From positions 1-42,459 of the forward strand of contig CAZKYX010000008.1 in NCBI GenBank assembly GCA_964557125.1: a stretch of DNA of 42,459 nucleotides, given 5' to 3'. A model generated the notes under the pieces. It was not told the DNA's origin and ran no database searches. It was given only the letters and a program-made list of their open reading frames with translations. Below are positions 16,828 through 23,825 of this stretch, in pieces. Source of the stretch: CAZKYX01 sp964557125. GTDB taxonomy: Bacteria > Patescibacteriota > Microgenomatia > Levybacterales > GWA1-39-11. The translations under genes were made by a program, and so were the position numbers. Within the stretch, counting starts at the first letter, position 1. The number at the start of each line of letters is the position of its first letter.

Positions 16828-17304
16828 ATGAATTTCAGTTCAGAGATTATTGTCTCTGTGGTTTTTTTTGTTTGGACAGGGGTACTAACAATACTTTTTT
16901 TAAAATTCTACTTTTATTATAGAAGACTTTCTAAAGACGGAAAAAAAGAGTCACTAGTAGAAATTTTAGATGGAGTTAAAAAATGGGAAAATGCGTACGG
17001 AAAAGACATTGAAGAGCTTATTAAGAAAACCCAAAAGCTTGAATATTATTCCCAGTTTTACATCCAGAAAGTTGGATTAGTACGCTTTAACCCTTTTAAT
17101 GATACGGGTGGAGACCAAAGTTTTATCTTGTCTCTTGTTGACTCTGAAAACACAGGAGTTGTGATATCAAGTCTGCATACAAGAGGTGGTGCAAGATGGT
17201 ATGCTAAAAGAGTCGATAGGGGGAAAGGTATAGACCACCAGCTATCTTCAGAAGAAGTAAAAGCAATTGCAGTAGCAACGAGTCTATCAAAGAAAAATAA
17301 ATGA
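16828..17304 (+). CDS. DUF4446 family membrane protein
   Basis: 158 aa. One N-terminal membrane helix (IIVSVVFFVWTGVLTILFL), a charged, probably helical segment (~30-75), then the family core KVGLVRFNPFNDTGGDQSF and VVISSLHTRGGARWYAK. The function of DUF4446 is unknown; it is common in Firmicutes and Patescibacteria. It overlaps the YerB-like gene by 4 nt (ATGA), so the two are probably translated together at the membrane. Confidence 0.85.
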   Translation: MNFSSEIIVSVVFFVWTGVLTILFLKFYFYYRRLSKDGKKESLVEILDGVKKWENAYGKDIEELIKKTQKLEYYSQFYIQKVGLVRFNPFNDTGGDQSFILSLVDSENTGVVISSLHTRGGARWYAKRVDRGKGIDHQLSSEEVKAIAVATSLSKKNK

Positions 17305-18470
17305 AACAAAAAATAACACTATTAGCAGTCATTCTCTACGTAGTTAGCAGTGGTCTTTCATATCTCGCATTTACCACAGTATTTAGCAAAGGTTTTGGAA
17401 ATATTGCGACACCAGTACCAGAACCAAAGAAAACTGCATCTGGATCACTTCTCTTTGACGATTCTCTTCCTAAGACTGAAGCATGTCCAATAAATGGTGC
17501 TCTTTATTCAAAACAGCAAAGACAGTGGTGGGAAAAGCACAGACCTCTTGGAATCATGATTGAAAACCACGAGGAGTCGCGTCCTCAGTCTGGAGTTTCA
17601 AATGCTGACATTGTGTATGAGGCAATAGCTGAAGGAGGTATTACAAGAATGTTGAATATCTTCTATTGTCAGGATGCACCAATTGTTGGTCCAGTGAGAT
17701 CTGCTAGAACATATTTCTTAGACTTTCTCTCTGAGTATGGCGACTTTCCATTATATGCACACGTAGGGGGTGCAAATACTGATGGACCAGCTGATGCTTT
17801 AGGACAGATTGAGAGCTATGGATGGCAGAACTACAATGATTTAAATCAATTCTCAATTGGTTTTCCTGTTTTTGTTAGGGACTATGACAGACTTGGAAGA
17901 ACAGTTGCAACAGAACACACGATGTATTCATCAACCACAAAACTTTGGGATTATGCTGCAAAGAACAGAAAGCTTACAAATAAAGATGAAGATGGAAAAG
18001 AATGGGACGGCACATTTGTTCCATATGTCTTCAAAGATGATGAGGTGCTCAGCGCGCGCCCTGCTGCACAGGTTATTTCATACGATTTTTGGGAGGGATA
18101 CAAAGAGTATGCTGTGACTTGGACTTACAACAAGGCAAATAATGTCTATGCACGTGCTAATGGTGGTGCTCCACATCTAGACCTCAATACTAAAAAGCAA
18201 CTGGCTCCTCACACAGTTGTTGTTCTCTTCATGAAAGAAAGTCGGGCAAACGACGGATACGAAAACAATTTGCATATGTTGTATGGTACTAAAGGTACAG
18301 GCAAGGCAAAAGTATTTATGGATGGAAAAGAAATTGATGCAAATTGGTCAAAGAAGAGTAGGATTTCACACTTGCAACTGAAAGACGCAAGAGGAAAAGA
18401 TATAGAGTTTAATAAGGGACAGATATGGTTCACAATTGTTGCGCCTGATACGGAAGTCCTCGTTAAATAA
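17301..18470 (+). CDS. YerB-like DUF3048 protein
   Basis: 389 aa. N-terminal membrane anchor at ~6-28, then the DUF3048 domain: RPLGIMIENHEESRPQSG, ADIVYEAIAEGGITRML, PVGPVRSAR-like IVGPVRSARTYF, and the C-terminal region with EHTMYSS and YGTKGTGKAKVFMDG. The B. subtilis relative YerB is a lipoprotein of unknown function; there is no lipobox Cys here, so the anchor is a helix. The domain should be outside the membrane. Confidence 0.85.
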   Translation: MKQKITLLAVILYVVSSGLSYLAFTTVFSKGFGNIATPVPEPKKTASGSLLFDDSLPKTEACPINGALYSKQQRQWWEKHRPLGIMIENHEESRPQSGVSNADIVYEAIAEGGITRMLNIFYCQDAPIVGPVRSARTYFLDFLSEYGDFPLYAHVGGANTDGPADALGQIESYGWQNYNDLNQFSIGFPVFVRDYDRLGRTVATEHTMYSSTTKLWDYAAKNRKLTNKDEDGKEWDGTFVPYVFKDDEVLSARPAAQVISYDFWEGYKEYAVTWTYNKANNVYARANGGAPHLDLNTKKQLAPHTVVVLFMKESRANDGYENNLHMLYGTKGTGKAKVFMDGKEIDANWSKKSRISHLQLKDARGKDIEFNKGQIWFTIVAPDTEVLVK

Positions 18471-18501
18471 TCTTTCCATATTGTTATTTTTTTGAGAGTA
18501 G

Positions 18502-18507
18502 TATAAT
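18502..18507 (+). promoter_or_regulatory. -10 box upstream of winged-helix gene
   Basis: TATAAT, 33 nt before the ATG at 18541, so this transcript should have a ~27-nt leader, unlike most promoters here. No Shine-Dalgarno site is seen in it. Confidence 0.5.
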
Positions 18508-18540
18508 ATATGTACTCAACTTCAAGCTGCTCATTTAGAT

Positions 18541-19116
18541 ATGTTGGATGATTTAATTACATCAAAAACTAGGGTAAAAGTTCTTAAGCTTTTCATGGAG
18601 AATATTGATGACATGTTCCATGTCAGAGAAATTGTGAGAAGAGTAGAAGAGGAAATAAATGCAGTGAGGCGTGAGCTCATGTTTTTGGAAAAGAAGGGTG
18701 TTTTGAGAAGAGAAGGGCGGGCAAATAGAGTTTATTATTATCTAGATAAAAATTACCCTTATTATTTCGACTTAATTCGTCTTCGTGGTAAAGAGTCAGG
18801 TTTGGGTAAGGCGATTATTAAAAATAGGGTTAAGCTTGGTAAGATAAAATATGCAATGTTGTCGGGTAAATATATACGTGGTATAAAAACAAATCTAGAA
18901 AGTGTTGATTTGCTTGTTGTAGGTGTTGTTGTGCTTCCAGAGTTAGCACTTCTTGTACGCTCCGAGGAAGAAGAGAAGAAAGTTGAAATTAATTATACGG
19001 TTATGAATGAAGAGGAATTTAATTTCCGAAAAAGTCGCCTTGACCCCTTTATCGCCTCTATTATTCACGGATCCCGAATTATGCTTATAGGTGATGAAGA
19101 GAGCTTGATAGAATAA
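18541..19116 (+). CDS. Winged-helix regulator with degenerate nucleotidyltransferase-like domain
   Basis: 191 aa. Residues 1-70: winged helix (SKTRVKVLKLFMEN, FHVREIVRRVEEEINAVRRELMFLEKKGVLRRE, NRVYYYLD), of the ArsR-like type common in archaea and CPR. Residues ~90-190 resemble the beta-strand layout of a polymerase-beta-like MNT nucleotidyltransferase (VDLLVVGVV, VEINYTVMNEEEF, FIASIIHGSRIMLIGDE), but the metal-binding GS...DxD is not visible, so it may be a binding domain only. The gene lies 7 nt before secD and may be part of its operon. DNA target unknown. Confidence 0.65.
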   Translation: MLDDLITSKTRVKVLKLFMENIDDMFHVREIVRRVEEEINAVRRELMFLEKKGVLRREGRANRVYYYLDKNYPYYFDLIRLRGKESGLGKAIIKNRVKLGKIKYAMLSGKYIRGIKTNLESVDLLVVGVVVLPELALLVRSEEEEKKVEINYTVMNEEEFNFRKSRLDPFIASIIHGSRIMLIGDEESLIE

Positions 19117-19123
19117 TCTCAGT

Positions 19124-20521
19124 ATGAATAGATCGAAATTATTTGTAGGTATTATTGCTTTGTTTTCTGTTATCCTTCTCGTTCTCAATTTGCCAACTAA
19201 AATATCTTTTCAATCAGTCAAGTTTCCTTTTGTGGAAAAACCAAAGCATATTGCTAATTTTACGTATAATCCTGCTGATCTAAAACTCGATTTGCGATTT
19301 ATAAAGTTGTCTCGTGATATGTCATACAGACTGGGTCTTGATTTGCAAGGAGGTACGAGGCTGACGTACTCAGTCAACATGAAGGATGTAAAAAGTGGAG
19401 AGCAGCAGCAGGCATTTGAGGGCGCGCGAAACGTTATTGAGAGGAGAATTAACTATCTTGGAGTTTCTGAGCCCTCTATTCAAAATGTAAAAATTGGTAA
19501 CGACTACCGAATCATAGTTGAGTTGCCTGGAATGTCAAATGTTGAGCAGGCAATCGGACTCATCGGTCAGACTGCACAACTTACTTTCTGGGAGGCAGGT
19601 CCCCAAACCAAAGAGGCAGCTCCAAATCAAGCAGATCTTTTGTCCCTTCAGCTTTCACAAGTTCTTGGACCCAATCCTGTTCGCACCGAATTGTCCGGTA
19701 AGGACTTAAAAAAGGCGACTGTTGTTTTTGATCAACAGACTGGTAAGCCCCAAGTTCAGATTGATTTTACCTCTCAAGGTACAAAATACTTCGCAAGTAT
19801 TACAAAAAGAAACGTTGGCAAAGTTGTTGCAATCGCTTTGGACAATGAAATAGTAAGTGCACCAGTTGTGCAGCAGGAGATTCCAAATGGTAACGCGATA
19901 ATCTCAGGTGAATTCACTTCTGATATCGCCAAAAATCTCTCAATTGCACTTAACGCTGGAGCACTTCCCGCACCGCTTGAAGTTATTGCACAGACTTCCG
20001 TTGGTCCGTCTCTTGGAATTGATTCATTGCACAAAAGTCTTTTCGCAGCGGTGATTGGATTTATTACAATCTTTGTATTTATGGCATACCTTTATAAAAA
20101 AGAAGGAATATTGGCAAGCATTGCACTTATTGTTTATACGCTTATTGTCCTTTGCATTTTCAAGATAATACCGGTGACTCTTACCTTGGCAGGAATTGCT
20201 GGATTTATTCTTTCAATTGGCATGGCGGTGGACGCCAACATTCTTATTTTTGAGAGAATAAAAGAAGAAATTAGAGCCGGTAGGCCACACGAAATTGCTG
20301 TAAAGACTGGATTTTCAAGAGCATGGTCGTCAATTAGAGACTCAAACATAACAAGTATGATAACGTGCGGAATATTGTTTTACTTTGGTAGTGGAATAAT
20401 TAGAGGATTTGCTTTGACTCTTTTTATCGGTATTGTTGTGTCAATGTTTTCAGCAATTACGGTCACCAAAAACTTATTATATGTATTTGATAGAAAGGAG
20501 GCAAAGCATCAGCATCGCTGA
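19124..20521 (+). CDS. secD: Protein translocase subunit SecD
   Basis: 465 aa. RND-type subunit that uses the proton gradient to help complete Sec export. N-terminal helix (LFVGIIALFSVILLVLNL), then the P1 domain with RLGLDLQGGTRLTYSV (the D1 motif, LGLDLQGG), and the C-terminal five-helix region with GFILSIGMAVDANILIFERIKEE, the SecD signature. The gene is shorter than E. coli SecD (615 aa) but normal for Gram-positive and CPR types. It is followed after 83 bp by secF. TGA stop within a small hairpin. Confidence 0.93.
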   Translation: MNRSKLFVGIIALFSVILLVLNLPTKISFQSVKFPFVEKPKHIANFTYNPADLKLDLRFIKLSRDMSYRLGLDLQGGTRLTYSVNMKDVKSGEQQQAFEGARNVIERRINYLGVSEPSIQNVKIGNDYRIIVELPGMSNVEQAIGLIGQTAQLTFWEAGPQTKEAAPNQADLLSLQLSQVLGPNPVRTELSGKDLKKATVVFDQQTGKPQVQIDFTSQGTKYFASITKRNVGKVVAIALDNEIVSAPVVQQEIPNGNAIISGEFTSDIAKNLSIALNAGALPAPLEVIAQTSVGPSLGIDSLHKSLFAAVIGFITIFVFMAYLYKKEGILASIALIVYTLIVLCIFKIIPVTLTLAGIAGFILSIGMAVDANILIFERIKEEIRAGRPHEIAVKTGFSRAWSSIRDSNITSMITCGILFYFGSGIIRGFALTLFIGIVVSMFSAITVTKNLLYVFDRKEAKHQHR

Positions 20522-20524
20522 TGC
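20506..20524 (+). repeat. Hairpin over the secD stop
   Basis: GCATCAGC (20506-20513) and GCTGATGC (20517-20524) form an 8-bp perfect stem with a 3-nt loop. The secD TGA is in the right arm. No T-run follows, so it is not a classical terminator; it may modulate secF expression or protect the 3' end. Confidence 0.55.
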
Positions 20525-20604
20525 AATTACTAATAACTAATAGCTAATTCCTAATTAATTTAGAAATTAGAAATTATAAATTATAAATTATAAATTCTCG
20601 AGGT
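20525..20604 (+). repeat. AT-rich short repeats between secD and secF
   Basis: The spacer is made of near-repeats: three variants of CTAAT(A/T)(A/G)CTAA and then four overlapping copies of AATTATAA near 20570-20595. No promoter is clear. It is low-complexity DNA with weak inverted repeats. Confidence 0.5.
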
Positions 20605-21561
20605 ATGGATATTATAGGTAAAAGAAAATTATTTTTAGTTGTATCTGGAATTATCACCTTGGTGAGCATTCTTTGTATTGTCGTTTTTGGATTTAGGCTT
20701 TCTATAGAATTTACTGGTGGTTCACGACTTGAATTGGTTAGTGTAAGTGGTAAGACTCTAGATACCCAAAAAATAAAATCGGTTATAGAGCAAGCAAGTA
20801 TTCCCGTTGTTACTATAAGGGCCATTAACAGTAAGGATGTTACAATCAGAACTGAAACGATAACCGACAAGCAGAAGAAGGATATAATAGCAAAACTTAA
20901 TAAGCAAGGACAGGACGTAAAAGAAAAGAGTTTTGAAACGTTGGGTCCAGTCATTGGAGGAGAGACACGAAATAATGCGCTAAAGGCGGTTGTAATTGCA
21001 ATTATTGCCATTACTCTTTATATTGCATTTGCATTCAGACACGTATCAAAACCTGTTTCTTCATGGAAATTTGGGGTATCTGCAATTTTAGCTCTTATGC
21101 ACGATGTGGTTGTTGTGTTGGGAGCATTTTCTTTGTTTGGAATTTTATGGGGAGTTGAAGTAGATTCTTTATTCATTACAGCAATTCTGACCATTATGGG
21201 TTTTTCAGTTCATGATACCATTGTGGTTTTTGACAGAATTCGAGAAAATCTTATTAAGAATGTTAGAAATCTAACATTTGAAGAGGTTGTTAATAATTCA
21301 TTTAACGAAACACTCGCCCGTTCCTTTAATACTTCATTAACCGTTGTTCTGGTACTTTTAGCGCTGATTCTTTTTGGCGGAGAATCAATTCGTTGGTTTA
21401 TAGTTGCATTCCTAGTAGGTATTATTACAGGAACATACTCTTCAATATTTATTGCGTCATCAGTACTGGTGTCATGGTATCATTGGGATAAAAAAAGTGG
21501 AGGACTCGGAGGATTTTTCAAGAAAGTATCACCAAAAAGAAAGAAGGTAAGCAAAAAATGA
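20605..21561 (+). CDS. secF: Protein translocase subunit SecF
   Basis: 318 aa. Partner of SecD. N-terminal helix, FRLSIEFTGGSRLELV (SecF motif GIDFTGGT), P4-like domain, then LALMHDVVVVLGAFSLFGI and ILTIMGFSVHDTIVVFDRIRENL, the conserved SecF membrane signature, and NETLARSFNTSLTVVLVLL. A basic tail (KKVSPKRKKVSKK) follows the last helix. GAGGT lies shortly before the ATG. The stop overlaps a 21-codon ORF (ATGA). Confidence 0.93.
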   Translation: MDIIGKRKLFLVVSGIITLVSILCIVVFGFRLSIEFTGGSRLELVSVSGKTLDTQKIKSVIEQASIPVVTIRAINSKDVTIRTETITDKQKKDIIAKLNKQGQDVKEKSFETLGPVIGGETRNNALKAVVIAIIAITLYIAFAFRHVSKPVSSWKFGVSAILALMHDVVVVLGAFSLFGILWGVEVDSLFITAILTIMGFSVHDTIVVFDRIRENLIKNVRNLTFEEVVNNSFNETLARSFNTSLTVVLVLLALILFGGESIRWFIVAFLVGIITGTYSSIFIASSVLVSWYHWDKKSGGLGGFFKKVSPKRKKVSKK

Positions 21562-21623
21562 GTAGAGAAAGAATAGTTGTTGAGAGAAGAAATATTGAAT
21601 TAGGTCAAAACTTGAAATCTTAA
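21558..21623 (+). CDS. Possible 21-residue ORF after secF
   Basis: ATG overlaps the secF stop as ATGA, the same junction used by several real gene pairs here, and its TAA overlaps the convergent yqeY stop by 4 nt. The peptide starts MSRERIVVERRNIELG and is highly charged. It is too short to judge by coding signal, so it may be chance. If real, it is translated by coupling with secF. Confidence 0.3.
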   Translation: MSRERIVVERRNIELGQNLKS

Positions 21624-22072
21624 GAAAGTTTTTCTCTGACAATAGTACTCACGAGTTGCCCATCTGCTTTTCCTTTTGTTTTTTGCGACAAGGCACCCAT
21701 TACTTTTCCCATATCCTGCATAGTGCTAGCACCTAGTGTTGATATTGTTTCTTCTACCAAAGTTCGTATTTCAACTTCAGACATTTGCTCAGGCAAATAG
21801 CTTTGTAGCAATTCAAGTTCCTTTTTTTCCTTGTCAGCTGATTCTTGTCGTCCACCTTTTATAAACATTTCTATAGCTTCTCGGCGTTTTTTAATTTCTT
21901 TTCCAACGACATCAAGTACATCCTCATTAGTTGCTTCGTAACCTGCCCCTCCTTTTTGGATTTCGTAGTACTGCAGTGCGCTTTTAAGCATGCGGATGGT
22001 TGAAAGCTTATTCTCATCCTTGGCAAGCATCGCGCTTTTTAGATCTTCTTGAATTTTATCTTTTAATACCAT
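21620..22072 (-). CDS. yqeY: GatB/YqeY-domain protein
   Basis: 150 aa, the normal length. LKDKIQEDLKSAMLAKDENKLSTIRMLKSAL and the KKRREAIEMF, LPEQMSEVEI and GKVMGALSQKTKGKADG blocks are typical of YqeY. The helical domain is the same as the tail domain of GatB, which binds tRNA; free YqeY is of uncertain function, possibly tRNA-linked. A TATAAT box 6 nt upstream of the ATG predicts a leaderless mRNA. Confidence 0.9.
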   Translation of the reverse strand: MVLKDKIQEDLKSAMLAKDENKLSTIRMLKSALQYYEIQKGGAGYEATNEDVLDVVGKEIKKRREAIEMFIKGGRQESADKEKKELELLQSYLPEQMSEVEIRTLVEETISTLGASTMQDMGKVMGALSQKTKGKADGQLVSTIVREKLS

Positions 22073-22078
22073 ATTGCT

Positions 22079-22084
22079 ATTATA
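22079..22084 (-). promoter_or_regulatory. -10 box for yqeY
   Basis: Minus-strand TATAAT, 6 nt before the yqeY ATG. Confidence 0.65.
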
Positions 22085-22128
22085 ACACTTGTAAAATTTG
22101 TTTTCGTGGTATGCATAAAAAGTGTGCA

Positions 22129-22244
22129 GACTGATGCGTATGGCTGATGCTCTGACTGATGTGAATGACTGATGTGAATGACTGATGTGAATGACTGATG
22201 TGTATGACTGATGTGTATGACTGATGTGAATGACTGATGTGTAT
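22129..22244 (+). repeat. 13-bp tandem repeat array
   Basis: Unit GACTGATGTGWAT (W = A or T at the same place). Seven regular copies at 22154-22244 in the order A,A,A,T,T,A,T, preceded by two degenerate copies (22129-22141, and 22142-22153 of 12 bp). It lies upstream of the yqeY promoter. The assembly gap follows right after, and the right-hand flank repeats its last units. Confidence 0.9.
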
Positions 22245-22284
22245 GACTGAGATCATATACTCATCATAATTTGCTTCTATTACC
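22230..22284 (+). repeat. 55-bp copy at left gap edge
   Basis: Identical to 22385-22439. Probably an unmerged contig overlap, as at 3706-3915. Confidence 0.9.
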
Positions 22285-22384
22285 NNNNNNNNNNNNNNNN
22301 NNNNNNNNNNNNNNNNNNNNNNNNNNNNNNNNNNNNNNNNNNNNNNNNNNNNNNNNNNNNNNNNNNNNNNNNNNNNNNNNNNNN
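22285..22384. other. Assembly gap (100 N), probably false
   Basis: Both sides carry the same 55 bp, so probably nothing is missing, though the copy number of the tandem repeat may be wrong. The whole 22073-22488 stretch has no gene: it holds the yqeY promoter, the repeat array, this gap and one palindrome. Confidence 0.85.
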
Positions 22385-22439
22385 ATGACTGATGTGTATG
22401 ACTGAGATCATATACTCATCATAATTTGCTTCTATTACC
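22385..22439 (+). repeat. 55-bp copy at right gap edge
   Basis: Second copy of 22230-22284; see that entry. Confidence 0.9.
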
Positions 22440-22469
22440 TTTGTGCCGTTGTCTAGTCAACGGCACAAA
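22440..22469. promoter_or_regulatory. Palindrome 1, downstream of the TrpR-like gene
   Basis: Arms TTTGTGCCGTTG and CAACGGCACAAA (12 bp, perfect) around TCTAGT, whose CTAG core is itself palindromic. It lies 20 bp after the stop of the TrpR-family gene. On the gene's strand no T-run follows it, so it does not look like a terminator. It matches palindrome 2 except for one compensated pair. Confidence 0.75.
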
Positions 22470-22488
22470 AATAGAACATGAATTGGTT

Positions 22489-22899
22489 TTAGCGTTTAAC
22501 GTTTTTTCTTTTAAAACCAGTATATTCTTTCCCTTTATGAACTAGAAGTGAGCCTCCAACTTCACGGTAACTGTGTTTTTTGTATTCCTTTTCAACAACC
22601 ATTCTTCTTCTCTCGATAAGGCTAAACCACTCAAAGTCGTCATTCAAGGCTTTACTTACCTTTGAAATGGTGTTTTTTCCAACATTAAGACGAGAGCTGA
22701 TTTCATCAATTCCAATTCCTGAAGCGACGTACTCAGCGATAAGTATTCTTCTTCCAATTTTGATTTTTTCATCATTCGTTAATAACCCATTGAGTATTTT
22801 TTCTACTTCAACACCGTTTTTTGCTGCAAGAAAGGCATTTCGCAGTTTGTTAAATGCATCGTAGATTTCCTCGTCCTTAAGGAAGTTATATCTATTCAT
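22489..22899 (-). CDS. TrpR/YerC/YecD-family regulator
   Basis: 136 aa starting MNRYNFLKDEE. The TrpR-like helical DNA-binding domain is clear: LLTNDEKIKIGRRILIAEYV, GIGIDEISSRLNVGKNTISKVSKAL (helix-turn-helix). Extra C-terminal ~35 residues are basic and Gly/Lys-rich. YerC/YecD proteins are TrpR-superfamily regulators with no shown tryptophan response. I choose 22899 over the in-frame ATG at 22959 because the promoter (22931-22959) and a 28-bp palindrome lie between them. The palindrome over the transcription start suggests autoregulation. Confidence 0.83.
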   Translation of the reverse strand: MNRYNFLKDEEIYDAFNKLRNAFLAAKNGVEVEKILNGLLTNDEKIKIGRRILIAEYVASGIGIDEISSRLNVGKNTISKVSKALNDDFEWFSLIERRRMVVEKEYKKHSYREVGGSLLVHKGKEYTGFKRKNVKR

Positions 22900-22900
22900 A

Positions 22901-22928
22901 TTGTACCGTTGTCTAGTCAACGGTACAA
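22901..22928. promoter_or_regulatory. Palindrome 2, likely operator of the TrpR-like gene
   Basis: Arms TTGTACCGTTG and CAACGGTACAA (11 bp, perfect) around TCTAGT. It ends 1 nt before the ATG and covers the predicted transcription start. CTAG is also the core of E. coli TrpR operator half-sites. Binding by this protein is inferred. Confidence 0.7.
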
Positions 22929-22930
22929 AT

Positions 22931-22959
22931 AATATAAAGCTTTTGGGGGTTGAATACAA
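22931..22959 (-). promoter_or_regulatory. Promoter of the TrpR-like gene
   Basis: Minus strand: -35 TTGTAT (22954-22959), 17-bp spacer, -10 TATATT (22931-22936). The start of transcription should fall near 22924, inside palindrome 2. Confidence 0.6.
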
Positions 22960-23011
22960 TCTGGTAACTTAATCAGGCTAAATTGAAATCTATGTTGGAA
23001 TAAAGCTTTCC

Positions 23012-23036
23012 CCCCCATTCTATATTGGGGAATGGC
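23012..23036 (-). terminator. Hairpin after the ABC permease gene
   Basis: On the minus strand CCATTC pairs with GAATGG, with an alternative CCCC/GGGG register. No U-tract follows, so termination is uncertain. Confidence 0.3.
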
Positions 23037-23039
23037 AAA

Positions 23040-23825
23040 CTAACCTTCGTTACGGGCAAACTGGCCGGATTGGCGCGATTTCTTGAATAGGAAAAAGAAG
23101 AAGAAAAATGCAATGGTAAGATAGATGCAGTTAAGAACAAATGCGATAAAAAAACTATTCCAGTCGGTCGTTGGGATAGTTAAATTTTTTCGTGCACTTT
23201 CAAACACATACGTTGCGGGAACAAGGTGGGAAATTTTTTGAATGGAAGAAGGAAGGATAGCTACTGGAAAAAGAGCGGCGGAAAGTGGTTGGAACAAAAA
23301 AATAAAACCCCAAGAGAGGGCCTGAATTCTGGTACCAAATCTAAAAATTATTCCGGTGAGAAGAATTCCAATAGCCCAAGCAAAGAGGGTAAGGTTGAAA
23401 TAGTGAAGCAGTAGATTTCCAAAACCAATTCTCAAAATATCAAAGCCAAATACAAATCTAACTATACATATAAGAATTGTCAAGACAACTGCAGATTTAA
23501 TAACTGAAGAAAGCATAAGGGCTAGCAAATACTCCACCGCAGTTATTGGGGTCACGAAAATATTACTTAAGTTGCGTGACCACACATTCCAAAGAACTGA
23601 TACGGTTATGGAGTATTGTCCAACTCTTACAATTTCCCATAAGACTAGTCCAATAAGTAAATAGTAGGCAGCAGTGGCATTGGCATTTCCAGCTAGGAAT
23701 TTTGACACAAACCCAAATACCACAATTGTGATTGAGGAAAAGAAAAACAAGTCAATAATTACCTCAAGTGACCTTTTTGTTATGTAATACTCCTGTCTTA
23801 TTATGGCAAGCATTCTGTCAATCAT
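23040..23825 (-). CDS. ABC-2 type transporter permease
   Basis: 261 aa with about six hydrophobic helices. MLAIIRQEYYITKRSLEVIIDLFFFSSITIVVFGF and the late LFPVAILPSSIQKISHLVPATYVFES are typical of ABC-2 permeases (drug, lipid or polysaccharide exporters). The start MIDRM at 23825 has a strong GGAGG site 6-7 nt upstream and overlaps the end of the ATPase gene by 8 nt; a start at 23864 would lie deep in the ATPase gene. Substrate unknown. Confidence 0.85.
   Translation of the reverse strand: MIDRMLAIIRQEYYITKRSLEVIIDLFFFSSITIVVFGFVSKFLAGNANATAAYYLLIGLVLWEIVRVGQYSITVSVLWNVWSRNLSNIFVTPITAVEYLLALMLSSVIKSAVVLTILICIVRFVFGFDILRIGFGNLLLHYFNLTLFAWAIGILLTGIIFRFGTRIQALSWGFIFLFQPLSAALFPVAILPSSIQKISHLVPATYVFESARKNLTIPTTDWNSFFIAFVLNCIYLTIAFFFFFFLFKKSRQSGQFARNEG

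Noticed and set aside
18510..18551. 13-codon ORF starting 2 nt after the TATAAT before the winged-helix gene
   Set aside because: The start codon is too close to the -10 to be in the transcript, and no attenuator-like stems follow.
22129..22244. CRISPR array
   Set aside because: The units are 13 bp and directly adjacent, with no spacers and no cas genes nearby.
22440..22469. Palindrome 1 as terminator of the TrpR-like gene
   Set aside because: On the gene's strand the stem is followed by AGGTAATAG, not a T-run; the match with palindrome 2 at the promoter suggests a DNA site instead.
22900..22959. Upstream in-frame start (22959) of the TrpR-like gene
   Set aside because: This stretch holds the -35, -10 and palindrome; the family domain begins with MNRYNFL at 22899.
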